This document shows positions 1 to 9,202 of a stretch of 64,000 nt of DNA, one piece after another (position 1 is the first letter of the stretch; every line of letters begins with the position of its first letter). The position numbers were made by a program, and so were the translations under genes. The DNA lies in contig JADJOO010000023.1 of assembly GCA_016713725.1 (NCBI GenBank), positions 1 to 64,000 on the forward strand, given 5' to 3'. The DNA is from Pseudomonadota bacterium. Lineage in GTDB: Bacteria; Pseudomonadota; Gammaproteobacteria; Steroidobacterales; Steroidobacteraceae. The notes beneath the pieces were generated by a model. That model was given only the letters and a program-made list of their open reading frames with translations, was not told the origin of the DNA and ran no database searches.

Positions 1-1791
1 CGACATGTCGACGGTGGTCGAGCGGGTCGCTCCACCGCCCACCGCGTGGACCGTCGCCGCACCCGTGTACGCAAAAAGATTCAGGAAGCGTTTCCCCCCG
101 GCCCACTCGCCGAGTCGCATGCGCGTGATGCGGTGATCCAGGAACAGCCCGGTGTCGAGATAGTCGTTGAAGTTCACGAGGAAGCGGTAGCGGCCTTCGC
201 GGACGACGTGGAACTGCGCTTCCGCGTCGAGCTTTTCGTACTGCTCACCGGCCTTCTGCCGCTTGCGGACGCGCAGGAACATGCGCTCCGGCGGAAGCGC
301 CAGCACCGCTGGAATGGCAGCGAGCGCCTCGTCGCGGCGGGCACGCACCGACTCCGGCGCGATGCTCGACGGCGCTGCGTATTCCTGCACGCAGGCCCAG
401 CGCTCGTCATTGCCGTAGACGTCGATGGCGAAGGCGTATTCAGGCATGTCGGCGTCGTAGACGCGGAAGCAGGCAACGTCGTTGCGACGTGCCCAGTCGG
501 CGAGTTTCGAGTGGTTCTTGCGCAGACGGTTCGCGAACATCGACGACCCGGGTCGTTCGCGCGCCGCTTCGAGCCGTGCCGCGCGCACCTGCACCGGATC
601 GGGCTCCTTCGCCGACTCGTCGAGATGAAAGCGCAGCAGCCGGCATTCGATCGCGCCGTTGTAGAACGCGTGAGTGCGATACGCGCGCAGGCCGAGCGCG
701 CGCCCGAGCGGTGGATCACCGGTGAAGACACCCGCCTCCCAGCCCGGGAAGCAGCGCAGCAGCTTGTCGCCGAGATTCGCGTAGAGCGCTTCGATTTTTT
801 CCGGGTCGCCGATGCGCACGCCGTAGGGCGGATTCACGACGACGAGACCGGTCGCGTGAGTCGTCGCCGGCAGGTTCGAGAGATCACGACGATCGAACCG
901 CAGGTGGTTGCCGAGCCCAGCTCGATTCGCGTTGGCGATTGCGGCACGGATCGCGGTCTGGTCGCGATCGCTGCCAGCGCAGCGGCCTCCTTCGAGCACC
1001 TCGAGCTTGCGCGCGTCCTCTGCGGCGGCCCGCAAGGCGTGCCAGAGTTCCTCGTCATGCTGCAGCCAGCGCTCGAAACCGAACCGGCGCCGGAGCAAGC
1101 CAGGCGCAATCCCGGCGGCGATCATCGCGGCTTCGATCACGAGCGTGCCCGAGCCGCACATCGGGTCATGGAACGCAGCGCCTGCTGCCGCCATCGTGGC
1201 CCAGCCTGATCGCAGCAGCAACGCGGCGGCGAGGTTCTCCTTGAGCGGCGCTTCGACGCCCGTCTGACGGTAACCGCGCCGATGCAGCGGTTCGCCACTC
1301 AGGTCAATGCCGACGGTAACGCGTTGCCTGGCAAATCGCAGGCTCACGCGCAGGTCGGGCGAGGCCAGGTCGACGTTGGGCCGCTCGCCCGTGTGTTCCC
1401 GCATCCGGTCCACGATCGCATCCTTGGCGCGCAACGCCGCAAATTGCGTGTGACGCAACCAATTCGGGGATTCGCCGACGACGTCCACCGCAAACGTGCC
1501 GTCCGAGCCCACGTGGCTTTCCCACGGCAACTCGAGCAGGCCGCGGTACATGACGTCGGGATCATTCGCGTTGAGATCGGCGAGCGTCAGCAGCACGCGG
1601 CTCGCAGTGCGCGACTGCAGGCAGGCGGTGTAGGCGCTCGCCAACGGCCCCTGGAAGCTCACCCCCGCCGGATGTTCACGCACGACGTCCACGCCAAACT
1701 GGCGCAGTTCGGCCGACAGCATGTCCGCGACGTTGAGCGGGCACGCCGCAAAAAAACGATGGTGTCGCTCCGGTGCAGTTATGTCGTTCAA
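1..1791 (-). CDS. rlmL: 23S rRNA (guanine) methyltransferase RlmL/RlmKL, 3' part missing
   Basis: Bifunctional SAM-dependent methyltransferase that makes m2G2445 and, in fused RlmKL forms, m7G2069 in 23S rRNA. The TTG start overlaps the upstream gene's TGA by 4 nt (TTGA). The frame opens LNDITAPERHHRFFAACPLN, runs through a THUMP-like region, then shows the N6/N2-methyltransferase motifs DPMCGSGT and VVNPPYGVR. It continues past a complete RlmL domain into a second, RlmK-like segment (NRLRKNHSKLADWARR, FLNLFAYTGA) and leaves the window mid-domain, so the C terminus is not seen. The continuation into RlmK identifies the fused form. The TTG start is inferred from coupling and from alignment with the family's usual N terminus; no ATG exists before the conserved region. 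Confidence 0.9.
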   Translation of the reverse strand, partial: MNDITAPERHHRFFAACPLNVADMLSAELRQFGVDVVREHPAGVSFQGPLASAYTACLQSRTASRVLLTLADLNANDPDVMYRGLLELPWESHVGSDGTFAVDVVGESPNWLRHTQFAALRAKDAIVDRMREHTGERPNVDLASPDLRVSLRFARQRVTVGIDLSGEPLHRRGYRQTGVEAPLKENLAAALLLRSGWATMAAAGAAFHDPMCGSGTLVIEAAMIAAGIAPGLLRRRFGFERWLQHDEELWHALRAAAEDARKLEVLEGGRCAGSDRDQTAIRAAIANANRAGLGNHLRFDRRDLSNLPATTHATGLVVVNPPYGVRIGDPEKIEALYANLGDKLLRCFPGWEAGVFTGDPPLGRALGLRAYRTHAFYNGAIECRLLRFHLDESAKEPDPVQVRAARLEAARERPGSSMFANRLRKNHSKLADWARRNDVACFRVYDADMPEYAFAIDVYGNDERWACVQEYAAPSSIAPESVRARRDEALAAIPAVLALPPERMFLRVRKRQKAGEQYEKLDAEAQFHVVREGRYRFLVNFNDYLDTGLFLDHRITRMRLGEWAGGKRFLNLFAYTGAATVHAVGGGATRSTTVDMS

Positions 1792-3266
1792 GCGGACTCC
1801 CGCCGCGCAGGGAACTGCATCAGGTCGCGGGGCCGCAAGTCCTGCAACGCGCGTCCGATGATGCGATAGCTGTCCGCGTCGAACGCGGTATCGCTGGCGG
1901 CGTGCAGCAGGGCCTGCACTTCGTCTTCGTCGCGCGCGGTGCCCAGGTGGCGCCAGCGGTCGATCACGTGAATCTGGACACCGGACGCCGCGGGCGCGGG
2001 CTCGCGGATACCGATGGCACCGGCAAATGGCCACGGTTTGAACTTCAGCGGCAAGAGCGTCATCTGCAACCGCGCATCGTGCAGCGCGCGCGGTTCCTTG
2101 CCGACGCAGGCACCGCGGCACTTCTTGACCTGGTAGGCGAAGCAACTGCCCTCACCGGACTCAAGCCCGAGCGTTTTCAGGCACAGTCCCGCTTCGCGCG
2201 CCTTGCCTTCGATCGCGCGCCATGCATCCTTCTCGGTGCGGAACGGCCCGAAGACGGGATCGGCATCGAAGCCGGGATTCACGTCTTCGATCGGCACGAC
2301 CTCCGGTCGCAGGCCCTGCTCGTCACGGCACAGCCGCACGACGCAGTCGGCTTCGTGGCGGCGCAGGCGGCGATTGCCTGTCGGCGCGAGTTCCTTCACC
2401 AGCCGCGATTCGAGCAGCAGCGCCCCAAGTTCGCCTCCCGTCTCGATCCACTTCACCTGGCGGACCTGCTGCGTGAGCTTTGACTCTTTGCCGGACCGAT
2501 GCTCCGCGGCGAAGTGATCGAACACGCGACTGCGGATGTTGCGGCTCTTGCCGACGTACAACAGCGTCCCGCCTTCGCCACGGAACAGGTACACGCCCGG
2601 CCCTTCCGGCAAGTCGTCGGCGAGCTCCGGCGGCAAGTGCGACGGCAGTCGCGTCTCGCGCAACGCTTTGGTCACCGCGGCGTGCATCACGTCGACGCCG
2701 CGCTGGTTCTCCATCGCCGCCATCAACGCGGGCAACACCTGCGCGTCGCCGAGTGCGCGATGGCGGGCCATGCACGAGAGACCGAAGCGATCCATCAGGG
2801 CGTCGAGGTTGTGGCGTGCATGCTCCGCGTAGAGCGCGCGCGACAGTTTCACGGTGCACAGCACCGGCGCGGCGAATTTCACGCCGAGCCGCCGGAATTC
2901 CGCACGCAGGAAGCCGTAATCGAAGCGCGCGTTGTGAGCGACGAACAGCCTGCCACCGAGCCGGCGCTGCACTTCCTGCGCCACGTCGGCAAACGGTGGC
3001 GCGTCCGCCACCATCGAATCGTCGATGCCGGTAAACGACGCGATCGACGACGGGATCCGGATGCCGGGATGCACCAGCGTGCTCCACTCCTCGACGATCT
3101 CGCCCTGCTCGAGCAGCACGATGCCGACTTCGATGACGCGGTGCTGTGCCGCCATCCCGCCCGTGGTCTCGAGATCGACGCAGGCGACGGGACCGCGCAA
3201 CGAAAGCGTCTGCAGCGCAGAGGCCGCCGCGTTGCCAGGAATGGAATCAGCCCGGGGCACGGCCAT
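1788..3266 (-). CDS. DnaQ-type 3'-5' exonuclease fused to a GIY-YIG (Cho/UvrC-N-like) nuclease
   Basis: About 492 residues. Residues 28-185 carry a DEDDh exonuclease: ExoI motif DLETTG (D31, E33), ExoII HNARFD (D116) and ExoIII with H169 and D174. Residues 220-310 carry a GIY-YIG nuclease module (GPGVYLF, LLYVGKSRNIRSR). The C-terminal part resembles Cho, the SOS endonuclease that makes 3' incisions like UvrC. The architecture suggests combined incision and end processing in nucleotide excision repair, an inference from domains only. The ATG at 3266 overlaps the end of the upstream amidase gene by 20 nt, and the next gene, rlmL, overlaps by 4 nt, so the three genes look cotranscribed. Exo plus GIY-YIG fusions of this kind are known in proteobacteria. 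Confidence 0.85.
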   Translation of the reverse strand: MAVPRADSIPGNAAASALQTLSLRGPVACVDLETTGGMAAQHRVIEVGIVLLEQGEIVEEWSTLVHPGIRIPSSIASFTGIDDSMVADAPPFADVAQEVQRRLGGRLFVAHNARFDYGFLRAEFRRLGVKFAAPVLCTVKLSRALYAEHARHNLDALMDRFGLSCMARHRALGDAQVLPALMAAMENQRGVDVMHAAVTKALRETRLPSHLPPELADDLPEGPGVYLFRGEGGTLLYVGKSRNIRSRVFDHFAAEHRSGKESKLTQQVRQVKWIETGGELGALLLESRLVKELAPTGNRRLRRHEADCVVRLCRDEQGLRPEVVPIEDVNPGFDADPVFGPFRTEKDAWRAIEGKAREAGLCLKTLGLESGEGSCFAYQVKKCRGACVGKEPRALHDARLQMTLLPLKFKPWPFAGAIGIREPAPAASGVQIHVIDRWRHLGTARDEDEVQALLHAASDTAFDADSYRIIGRALQDLRPRDLMQFPARRESA

Positions 3267-4119
3267 CCAGCGAAAGGATCGGGTAGTAGAGCTCGGGACG
3301 CCGGTCACGGAAAACGCCCCACGCATGACGTTGCGCGCGCAGCAGGTCGAGGTCGAACGTGGCGATGAGCACGGCTTCCGACTGGCGGCCAGCCTCCGCC
3401 ACCTTGCCACCCGTGCTGTCGGCTATGAACGAAGAGCCGTAGAACGTCATCTCGTACTTCTGGCCCTGCTCCACGCCGATGCGGTTGGAGGCGACGAGCG
3501 GCATGACGTTGGCGGCCGCGTGGCCCTGCATGCAGCGCTGCCAGTGGTCGCGCGAATCGAGGGTCGGGTCCTGCGGTTCGGAGCCGATCGCCGTCGGGTA
3601 CATGAGGATGTCCGCGCCCATCAGCGCCATGCAGCGCGCGGCTTCGGGGAACCACTGGTCCCAGCAGATGCCGACGCCAATCGTGCCGAAGCGCGTCTTC
3701 CAGACGCGGAAGCCCGTGTCACCGGGCGAGAAATAGAACTTCTCGTGGTAGCCCGGCCCCTCGGGTATGTGCGACTTGCGGTAGATTCCGAGCACCTCGC
3801 CATCGGCGTCGACCATGGCAAGCGAGTTGTAGTACGCGTTATTGGCGCGCTCGAAGACGCTCACTGGCAGCACCACGCCCAGTTCCTTCGCCAGCGCCTG
3901 GAAGTGCCGCACCACCGGGTTGTCCGGCAGCGGGTGCGCCAGTTCGAAGTGACTGGCAAGGTGGTCCTTGCAGAAGTACGGCGTCTCGAAAAGCTCTTGC
4001 AAAAGAATTACTTGCGCGCCTTTTGCGGCCGCCTTGCGCACCATCGACTCGGCCCTGGCGAGGTTCTCGGCAGGATTCGGCGTGCACGCGAACTGGGTCG
4101 CAGCAACGGTGACTTTCAT
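3247..4119 (-). CDS. aguB: N-carbamoylputrescine amidase
   Basis: A 290-residue carbon-nitrogen hydrolase that converts N-carbamoylputrescine to putrescine, CO2 and ammonia, the last step of the arginine decarboxylase/agmatine deiminase route. The nitrilase triad is visible: E42 in LLQELFETPYF, K115 in YRKSHIPEGPGYHEK and C152 in GICWDQWFPEA. Those flanking residues match the AguB subgroup well. The start MKVTVAATQF is the family N terminus; longer in-frame extensions are poor. No agmatine deiminase (aguA) neighbour is visible. Upstream on the same strand lies an aldehyde dehydrogenase/phosphotransacetylase operon, but a candidate terminator separates them. Confidence 0.9.
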   Translation of the reverse strand: MKVTVAATQFACTPNPAENLARAESMVRKAAAKGAQVILLQELFETPYFCKDHLASHFELAHPLPDNPVVRHFQALAKELGVVLPVSVFERANNAYYNSLAMVDADGEVLGIYRKSHIPEGPGYHEKFYFSPGDTGFRVWKTRFGTIGVGICWDQWFPEAARCMALMGADILMYPTAIGSEPQDPTLDSRDHWQRCMQGHAAANVMPLVASNRIGVEQGQKYEMTFYGSSFIADSTGGKVAEAGRQSEAVLIATFDLDLLRAQRHAWGVFRDRRPELYYPILSLDGRAPG

Positions 4120-4191
4120 CGCGGGCTCCTGGGCGTGAAGAGCGGGGAGTCTAACGAAGCCAATCTCCGCCCACCAATCGGCGCCAGGGCG

Positions 4192-4218
4192 AAAAAACCC
4201 TGCAGCAGACGCACAGGG
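4192..4218 (-). terminator. Rho-independent terminator after the MaoC-Pta gene
   Basis: On the minus strand a 5-bp stem CCCTG/CAGGG with an 11-nt loop is followed directly by TTTTTT. It lies about 20 nt past the stop codon at 4238 and upstream of aguB. The stem is short, so termination may be partial and aguB may receive some readthrough. Confidence 0.55.
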
Positions 4219-4237
4219 CTCGCGGCCTGCATGACCG

Positions 4238-5629
4238 TCACTTGAGCGGTGGTATCGCCGCGCGTCGCGCGTGGACGACCAGCTTGGCGACGGCCGCCGA
4301 GCCGACACGCATGCGCACGTTGTCGGCGCGGCTCGTCAGGATCACCGGCACGCGCGCGCCGAGCACTATGCCGGCGCTGTCGGCGCCGGCGAAATACTGC
4401 AGCTGCTTGGCCAGCATGTTGCCGGCTTCGATGTTCGGCACGAGCAGAATGTCCGCGCGACCCGCGACCGGGGAGTGAATGCTCTTGGTGCGGGCCGCGA
4501 TCTCGCTGATCGCATTGTCGAACGCAAGCGGCCCGTCCAGCACAGCCCCGCGGATCTGGCCGCGATCCGCCATCTTGCACAACGCAGCGGCATCGATGGT
4601 CGAGTTGATGTCCGGGTTGACCATTTCCACGGCCGACAGGATGGCCACCTTGGGCGTCTCGATGCCCAGGCTGCGCGCGAGGTCGATCGCGTTCTGCGCG
4701 ATGTCGGCCTTTTCCTTGAGCGAGGGCTCGATGTTGATCGCGGCGTCCGTGACGAACAGGATGCGATCGTAGGCCGGCACGTCCATGACGAACACGTGGC
4801 TGACGCGACGTTCGGTGCGCAGGCCACCCTGCGTCGAGATCACTGCCGCCATGATCTCGTCGGTGTGCAGGCTGCCCTTCATCAGCGTGTCGACTTCGCC
4901 GCTGCGGGCGAGAGACACCGCGGCCTCAGCCGAGGCATGGCTGTGCTCGGTGTTGACGAGGCGATAGTTCGAGATGTCCTGGCCCAATCCGCTGGCGAGC
5001 GCGCGGATGCGCGCCACCGGGCCCACCAGCACGGGCAGGATCAGGTTAAGTCTCGCGGCTTCGAGCGCGCCCATCAGCGAATCGGGGTCACAGGGATGCG
5101 CGACGGCGCAGGATACCGGCGCCAGCGGTTCGCAGCGTTTGAGCAGACGTGCGAACACGTCGTTGCGCCGGATCATGAACTCCGGCCGCGACAGTTCGGG
5201 GAAGGACGCCTTGCGGTGAGGCGCCTCGACGATGACCGTGCCGCGGAGCACCGTTTCACCCGCGGCGTCCACCGTGCAGTCGAACAGCACGCGGCGATTC
5301 CCGGCGGTCTTCTCGCGGACCGTGACGGTCGCGCGGACGAGGTCACCCACACGGATGACGCCGTCGAATTCGAGTTGTTGCGAGACGATGCGCGTACCAG
5401 GGCCCGGCAGCCTGCGTTCGAGCATGCCCGAGATGATGGCTTCCGCGGCCACCGCCTCGACGCACAGGTCCCGCGGCTCAACGGACGCGCCTTCCACCAG
5501 GTGGAACGGTACGACGTCGCCGGAAACCAGCAGCAGCGCCTCGATCTCGGTCTGGCCCACCACGCGCTCGGCGCTTGCAGTCGCGCCGATCTCGATCTCG
5601 TCGAACGTGACGTTGCTGTAGCCGCTCAT
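4238..5629 (-). CDS. Bifunctional MaoC-like enoyl-CoA hydratase / phosphate acetyl(butyryl)transferase
   Basis: About 463 residues. Residues 1-145 form a MaoC hot-dog domain (start MSGYSNVTFDEIEIGATAS). Residues 160-463 form a phosphate acetyl/butyryltransferase domain (CDPDSLMGALEAARL, LMKGSLHTDEIMAAV, ending VPVILTSRAD). The fused protein is a recognised proteobacterial family annotated as enoyl-CoA hydratase/phosphate acetyltransferase; it should interconvert an acyl-CoA and acyl phosphate. It is usually next to acetate kinase, which is absent here. The ATG overlaps the aldehyde dehydrogenase stop by 4 nt (ATGA), so the two are translationally coupled. The acyl substrate is unknown; in this context it may take acyl-CoA arising downstream of semialdehyde oxidation. 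Confidence 0.88.
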   Translation of the reverse strand: MSGYSNVTFDEIEIGATASAERVVGQTEIEALLLVSGDVVPFHLVEGASVEPRDLCVEAVAAEAIISGMLERRLPGPGTRIVSQQLEFDGVIRVGDLVRATVTVREKTAGNRRVLFDCTVDAAGETVLRGTVIVEAPHRKASFPELSRPEFMIRRNDVFARLLKRCEPLAPVSCAVAHPCDPDSLMGALEAARLNLILPVLVGPVARIRALASGLGQDISNYRLVNTEHSHASAEAAVSLARSGEVDTLMKGSLHTDEIMAAVISTQGGLRTERRVSHVFVMDVPAYDRILFVTDAAINIEPSLKEKADIAQNAIDLARSLGIETPKVAILSAVEMVNPDINSTIDAAALCKMADRGQIRGAVLDGPLAFDNAISEIAARTKSIHSPVAGRADILLVPNIEAGNMLAKQLQYFAGADSAGIVLGARVPVILTSRADNVRMRVGSAAVAKLVVHARRAAIPPLK

Positions 5630-7134
5630 TGCGAAAGGTCGATCCAGGTCGTCTTGAGCTCGGTGTACTTGTCGAACGCGTGCAGCGACTTGTCGCGACC
5701 GGTCCCCGATTGCTTGAAGCCGCCGAAGGGGACGGTGATGTCGTCGGCGTCGTAACAGTTCACGTAAACCATGCCGGCGCGGAGCGACTTCGCGATCCGG
5801 TGCGCCTTGCCGATGTCGCGGGTCCACACCGCGGCGGCCAGGCCGTATTCGACACCGTTGCCGACGCGCACGGCCTCGTCGGCATCCTTCACCGTGATGG
5901 CGGCCAGCACCGGACCGAAGATCTCCTCTCGCGCGATGCGCATGTCGGACTTCACGTTCGCAAAGACCGTCGGTCCGATGTAGCAGCCGCCAGTCTGCTC
6001 GAGCACGCGCTGGCCGCCCGTCAGCAGGGTAGCGCCTTCGGACCTGCCCGAGGCGATGTAGCCGAGCACGGACTTCGTCTGGATCTCGTCGACGATCGCA
6101 CCCATGCGTGTCGCGGGGTCGAGCGGATCGCCCGGCTGCATCGCCCGGCTCGCCTCGACAACTTTCTCGAGCACGCGGTCACGCACGCTCTCCTCGACAA
6201 TGAGGCGCGATGCCGCCGTGCACATCTCGCCCTGGTTGAAGAAGATTGCGCCGGCCGCAGTCGCCGCCGCGCGATCGAGGTCCGGGCAGTCGGCCAGGAT
6301 GATGTTAGGCGACTTGCCACCGCATTCGAGCCAGACGCGCTTCATGTTCGACTGGCCCGAGTACTGCAGCATGAGCTTGCCGGTGCGCGTCGAGCCGGTG
6401 AAGCCGATGCAGTCGACGTCCATGTGCAACGCCAGTGCCTGGCCGGCCGTGTGGCCGTAACCCGGCAGCACGTTGAACACGCCGTCGGGAATGCCGGCTT
6501 CAGCGGCCAGCGCCGCGAGGCGAATCGCGGACAGCGGCGACTTCTCGGACGGCTTGAGGATGAACGAATTGCCGGCGGCGAGCGCGGGGCCGATTTTCCA
6601 CGCCGCCATGATCAGCGGGAAATTCCACGGCACGATCGCGGCGACGACGCCGATCGGCTCGCGCGTGATGAGCGCAAGCTGGTCGTGCGCAGTCGGTGCG
6701 ATTTCGTCGTACACCTTGTCGACGGCTTCGGCGTACCACGCAATGCACCGCGCCGTGGCCGGAATGTCCACGGCCAGGCTGTCGGAGATGGGTTTACCCA
6801 TGTCCAGCGTCTCGAGCAGCGCCAGCTCGTCGCGGTGCGCGAGGATCAGTTCGGCGAAGCGCTGCAGCACGCGTTTGCGTTCGCGCGGCGGTTGCCTCGA
6901 CCAGGCACCGCTGTCGAATGCCCGGCGTGCAGCGGCGACGGCGCGCTCGACGTCTGCCTTGTCGGTCGACGCAACGCGCGCAATCACGCGGCCATCGATC
7001 GGCGTGACGTCGTCGAACGTCTCGCCGCTCGTGGCGTCGACGTAGCGGCCATCGATGAAGGCCTGGCCGTTGATGGTCAGCGCCTTGGCGCGGGCGCGCC
7101 AGTCCTGCGCGGTGGGAGTGGCTGTCTGGTGCAT
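5626..7134 (-). CDS. NAD(P)-dependent aldehyde dehydrogenase, PuuC-like (gamma-aminobutyraldehyde/semialdehyde type)
   Basis: 502 residues, normal family length. The catalytic pair is present: E270 in VWLECGGKSPN and C305 in NQGEMCTAASR. The cofactor-binding strings VPWNFPL (169-174) and GFTGSTRTGK (244-253) are also present. The sequence is closest in style to PuuC, which oxidises gamma-glutamyl-gamma-aminobutyraldehyde and related omega-amino aldehydes. It lies between an XRE-cupin regulator and a MaoC-Pta gene on the same strand, with a divergent beta-alanine:pyruvate aminotransferase beyond the regulator. The set suggests transamination of an omega-amine or omega-amino acid followed by aldehyde oxidation. 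The start MHQTATPTAQ is preferred over one 14 codons upstream. Confidence 0.9.
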   Translation of the reverse strand: MHQTATPTAQDWRARAKALTINGQAFIDGRYVDATSGETFDDVTPIDGRVIARVASTDKADVERAVAAARRAFDSGAWSRQPPRERKRVLQRFAELILAHRDELALLETLDMGKPISDSLAVDIPATARCIAWYAEAVDKVYDEIAPTAHDQLALITREPIGVVAAIVPWNFPLIMAAWKIGPALAAGNSFILKPSEKSPLSAIRLAALAAEAGIPDGVFNVLPGYGHTAGQALALHMDVDCIGFTGSTRTGKLMLQYSGQSNMKRVWLECGGKSPNIILADCPDLDRAAATAAGAIFFNQGEMCTAASRLIVEESVRDRVLEKVVEASRAMQPGDPLDPATRMGAIVDEIQTKSVLGYIASGRSEGATLLTGGQRVLEQTGGCYIGPTVFANVKSDMRIAREEIFGPVLAAITVKDADEAVRVGNGVEYGLAAAVWTRDIGKAHRIAKSLRAGMVYVNCYDADDITVPFGGFKQSGTGRDKSLHAFDKYTELKTTWIDLSQ

Positions 7135-7194
7135 GGGACTTCGCTGTTTTCGATGGCCGGCGGCAACGTCACGCAAGCGCGCATTGTCGCCGTT

Positions 7195-7750
7195 TCAGAA
7201 GGTCGGTGGCGTATTGGCTGAAATGATCTCGCACGGTTCGGCTCCCGTGTTGCGGAAGCGGTGCGGGATCGCACTGGAGAAGTAGTAGGCATCGCCGGGC
7301 CCGAGCTGGCGGGTCTCAGCGCCAACGGTGAGCTCGATGCGGCCACTCACGACCACGCCGCCCTCTTCGCCTTTGTGCCGCAGCATGTCGGCACCGGTGT
7401 CGGCACCCGGAGCGTAGTGCTCATGCAGCACGGCCATGGCCCGGTTGGGCCGGCGCGATGCGACCAGCTTGAACGTCACCGCGCGGTCGCCCATGACCGG
7501 CAACTCGTCACCCTGGAAGAACACCTGCGGGCTCGCCGCGAAATCGAGGGTAAAGAATTCGGCCAGCGACATCGGGATGCCGTCGAGTACCTTCTTGAGC
7601 GAGCTGACGGACGGGCTGACCCGGTTCTGCTCGATCAGCGAGATGAGGCCGTTGGTCACGCCAGCGCGCTTCGCCAGCTCACGCTGAAAGTCCGTACATG
7701 GTGCGGACGGCCCGCAGGTGGGCGCCGACGTCGATACTGATCTCGCTCAC
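7195..7750 (-). CDS. XRE-family regulator with C-terminal cupin domain (PuuR-like), apparent frameshift in the HTH
   Basis: The long frame covers the second half of the helix-turn-helix (TNGLISLIEQNRVSPSVSSL) and a cupin domain (HKGEEGGVVVSGRIEL, PGDAYYFSSAIPHRF). The first HTH helix is in another frame: a GTG at 7750 opens VSEISIDVGAHLRAVRTMYGL and hits a stop after a few codons. Joining the frames near 7690 gives the usual YGLS-QRELAKRAGVTNG, so a 2-nt loss (or 1-nt gain) is implied. This domain order is that of PuuR, the polyamine-catabolism repressor. Placement between the divergent aminotransferase and the downstream aldehyde dehydrogenase supports a local regulatory role. The break may be sequence error, since several neighbouring genes show the same kind of fault. 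Confidence 0.75.
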
Positions 7751-7806
7751 GGGGTGTTCAATATCCTGCACACGTGGGTCCAAAACAGGGCGAATTTCAC
7801 GGTCAT

Positions 7807-7835
7807 TTGAGCCAAGTGTCAATTTTTCTTATCAT
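7807..7835 (+). promoter_or_regulatory. Sigma70-type promoter for the aminotransferase gene
   Basis: TTGAGC (7807-7812) and TATCAT (7830-7835) are separated by 17 bp, about 35 nt ahead of the ATG at 7869. TTGA and TCAA half-sites surround the -35 region with 8 nt between them, a possible but weak operator for the divergent XRE-cupin regulator. Confidence 0.55.
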
Positions 7836-7868
7836 CAGGCGGTCAAACCACACATCGGGAACCCCGCC

Positions 7869-9197
7869 ATGACCGCCCCCGCAGCCCTGAACCGCGACGA
7901 AATGGAAGCCTTCTGGATGCCGTTCACGGCGAACCGCCAGTTCAAGGCCAACCCGCGGCTGCTGGCAAAGGCCGAGGGCATGCACTACTGGACGCCCGAC
8001 GGCCGCCAGATCCTCGATGCTGTCGCGGGTCTTTGGTGCGTCAATGCTGGCCACGGTCGCCGGGAAATCAGCGAAGCCGTCAGCAAGCAGATTGCGACGA
8101 TGGAGTACGCGCCGCCGTTCCAGATGGGACACCCGACGGCGTTCCAGTTGGCCAACGACGTGGCGGGCTGGCTGCCGAAGGACATGGGGCACGTGTTCTT
8201 CACCAATTCCGGCTCCGAGTCGGTCGACACGGCGCTCAAGATCGCGCTCGCCTATCACCGTGCCCGCGGTGAGGCATCACGCACTCGTTTTATCGGCCGC
8301 GAGCGGGGTTATCACGGTGTCGGCTTCGGCGGTATCTCCGTCGGCGGCATGGTCAACAACCGCAAGTGGTTCGGGTCGATGCTGCCCGGCGTCGATCACC
8401 TGCCGCACACGCATGATCTGGCGAAGAACGCCTATACGCGCGGCGTGCCCGAGCACGGCGCCAGCCTGGCGGATGAACTCGAGCGCATCGTCTCGCTGCA
8501 CGATGCCAGCAACATCGCGGCCGTGATCGTCGAGCCCGTCGCGGGCTCGACGGGCGTGCTGATCCCGCCGAAAGGTTATCTCGAGCGTCTGCGCAGCATC
8601 TGCACCAGGCACGGCATCCTGCTTATCTTCGACGAGGTCATCACGGGTTTCGGCCGGCTCGGCTCGCCGTTCGGCACGTCGTTCTTCGGTGTCCAGCCGG
8701 ACATGATCACGATGGCCAAGGGCCTCACGAATGGCGCGGTACCGATGGGTGCCGTCGCGGCAAGCGACCAGATCTACGACGCCTTCATGCAGGGTCCGGA
8801 AGGCGCCATCGAACTCTTTCACGGCTACACGTATTCCGCGCACCCGGTGGCTTGCGCCGCGGGCATTGCGACGCAGGAAATCTACCGCAGGGAAGGTCTG
8901 CTCACGCGTGCGAACGACATGGCCGGTTACTGGGCCGACGGCGTGCACTCGCTGAAGGGCCTGCCGCACGTGATCGACTTGCGCAACCTCGGTCTGATCG
9001 GCGCCGTGGAACTTGACCCGCTGCCGGGCAAGCCCGGTCTGCGCGGCTACAACGCGTTCGTGCGGGCGTTCGAGCAGGGCCTGCTGTTGCGCGTGACGGG
9101 CGACATCATCGCGATGTCGCCGCCACTGATCATCGAGAAGCAGCACATCGACCAGGTGTTCGGGATCCTCGGGGCCGTGCTGAAGGAGCTTGGCTGA
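7869..9197 (+). CDS. Class III omega-amino acid aminotransferase, beta-alanine:pyruvate type
   Basis: 442 residues, PLP fold-type I. The PLP lysine is K284 in TMAKGLTNGAVPMGAV, with D255 in IFDEVITGFGRLG and the phosphate-binding NSGSESVDTALK. Close word-level resemblance to Pseudomonas BauA is seen throughout, for example HWMPF-type N terminus (AFWMPFTANR), DHLPHTHD, HDASNIAAVIVEP and SHGYTYSAHP-like FHGYTYSAHP. The expected reaction is transfer of the amino group of beta-alanine, or another omega-amine, to pyruvate, giving malonate semialdehyde and alanine. It is divergent from the XRE-cupin regulator and aldehyde dehydrogenase, and a good promoter lies just upstream. Putrescine or cadaverine as substrate cannot be excluded. 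Confidence 0.9.
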   Translation: MTAPAALNRDEMEAFWMPFTANRQFKANPRLLAKAEGMHYWTPDGRQILDAVAGLWCVNAGHGRREISEAVSKQIATMEYAPPFQMGHPTAFQLANDVAGWLPKDMGHVFFTNSGSESVDTALKIALAYHRARGEASRTRFIGRERGYHGVGFGGISVGGMVNNRKWFGSMLPGVDHLPHTHDLAKNAYTRGVPEHGASLADELERIVSLHDASNIAAVIVEPVAGSTGVLIPPKGYLERLRSICTRHGILLIFDEVITGFGRLGSPFGTSFFGVQPDMITMAKGLTNGAVPMGAVAASDQIYDAFMQGPEGAIELFHGYTYSAHPVACAAGIATQEIYRREGLLTRANDMAGYWADGVHSLKGLPHVIDLRNLGLIGAVELDPLPGKPGLRGYNAFVRAFEQGLLLRVTGDIIAMSPPLIIEKQHIDQVFGILGAVLKELG

Positions 9198-9202
9198 CGC
9201 CA

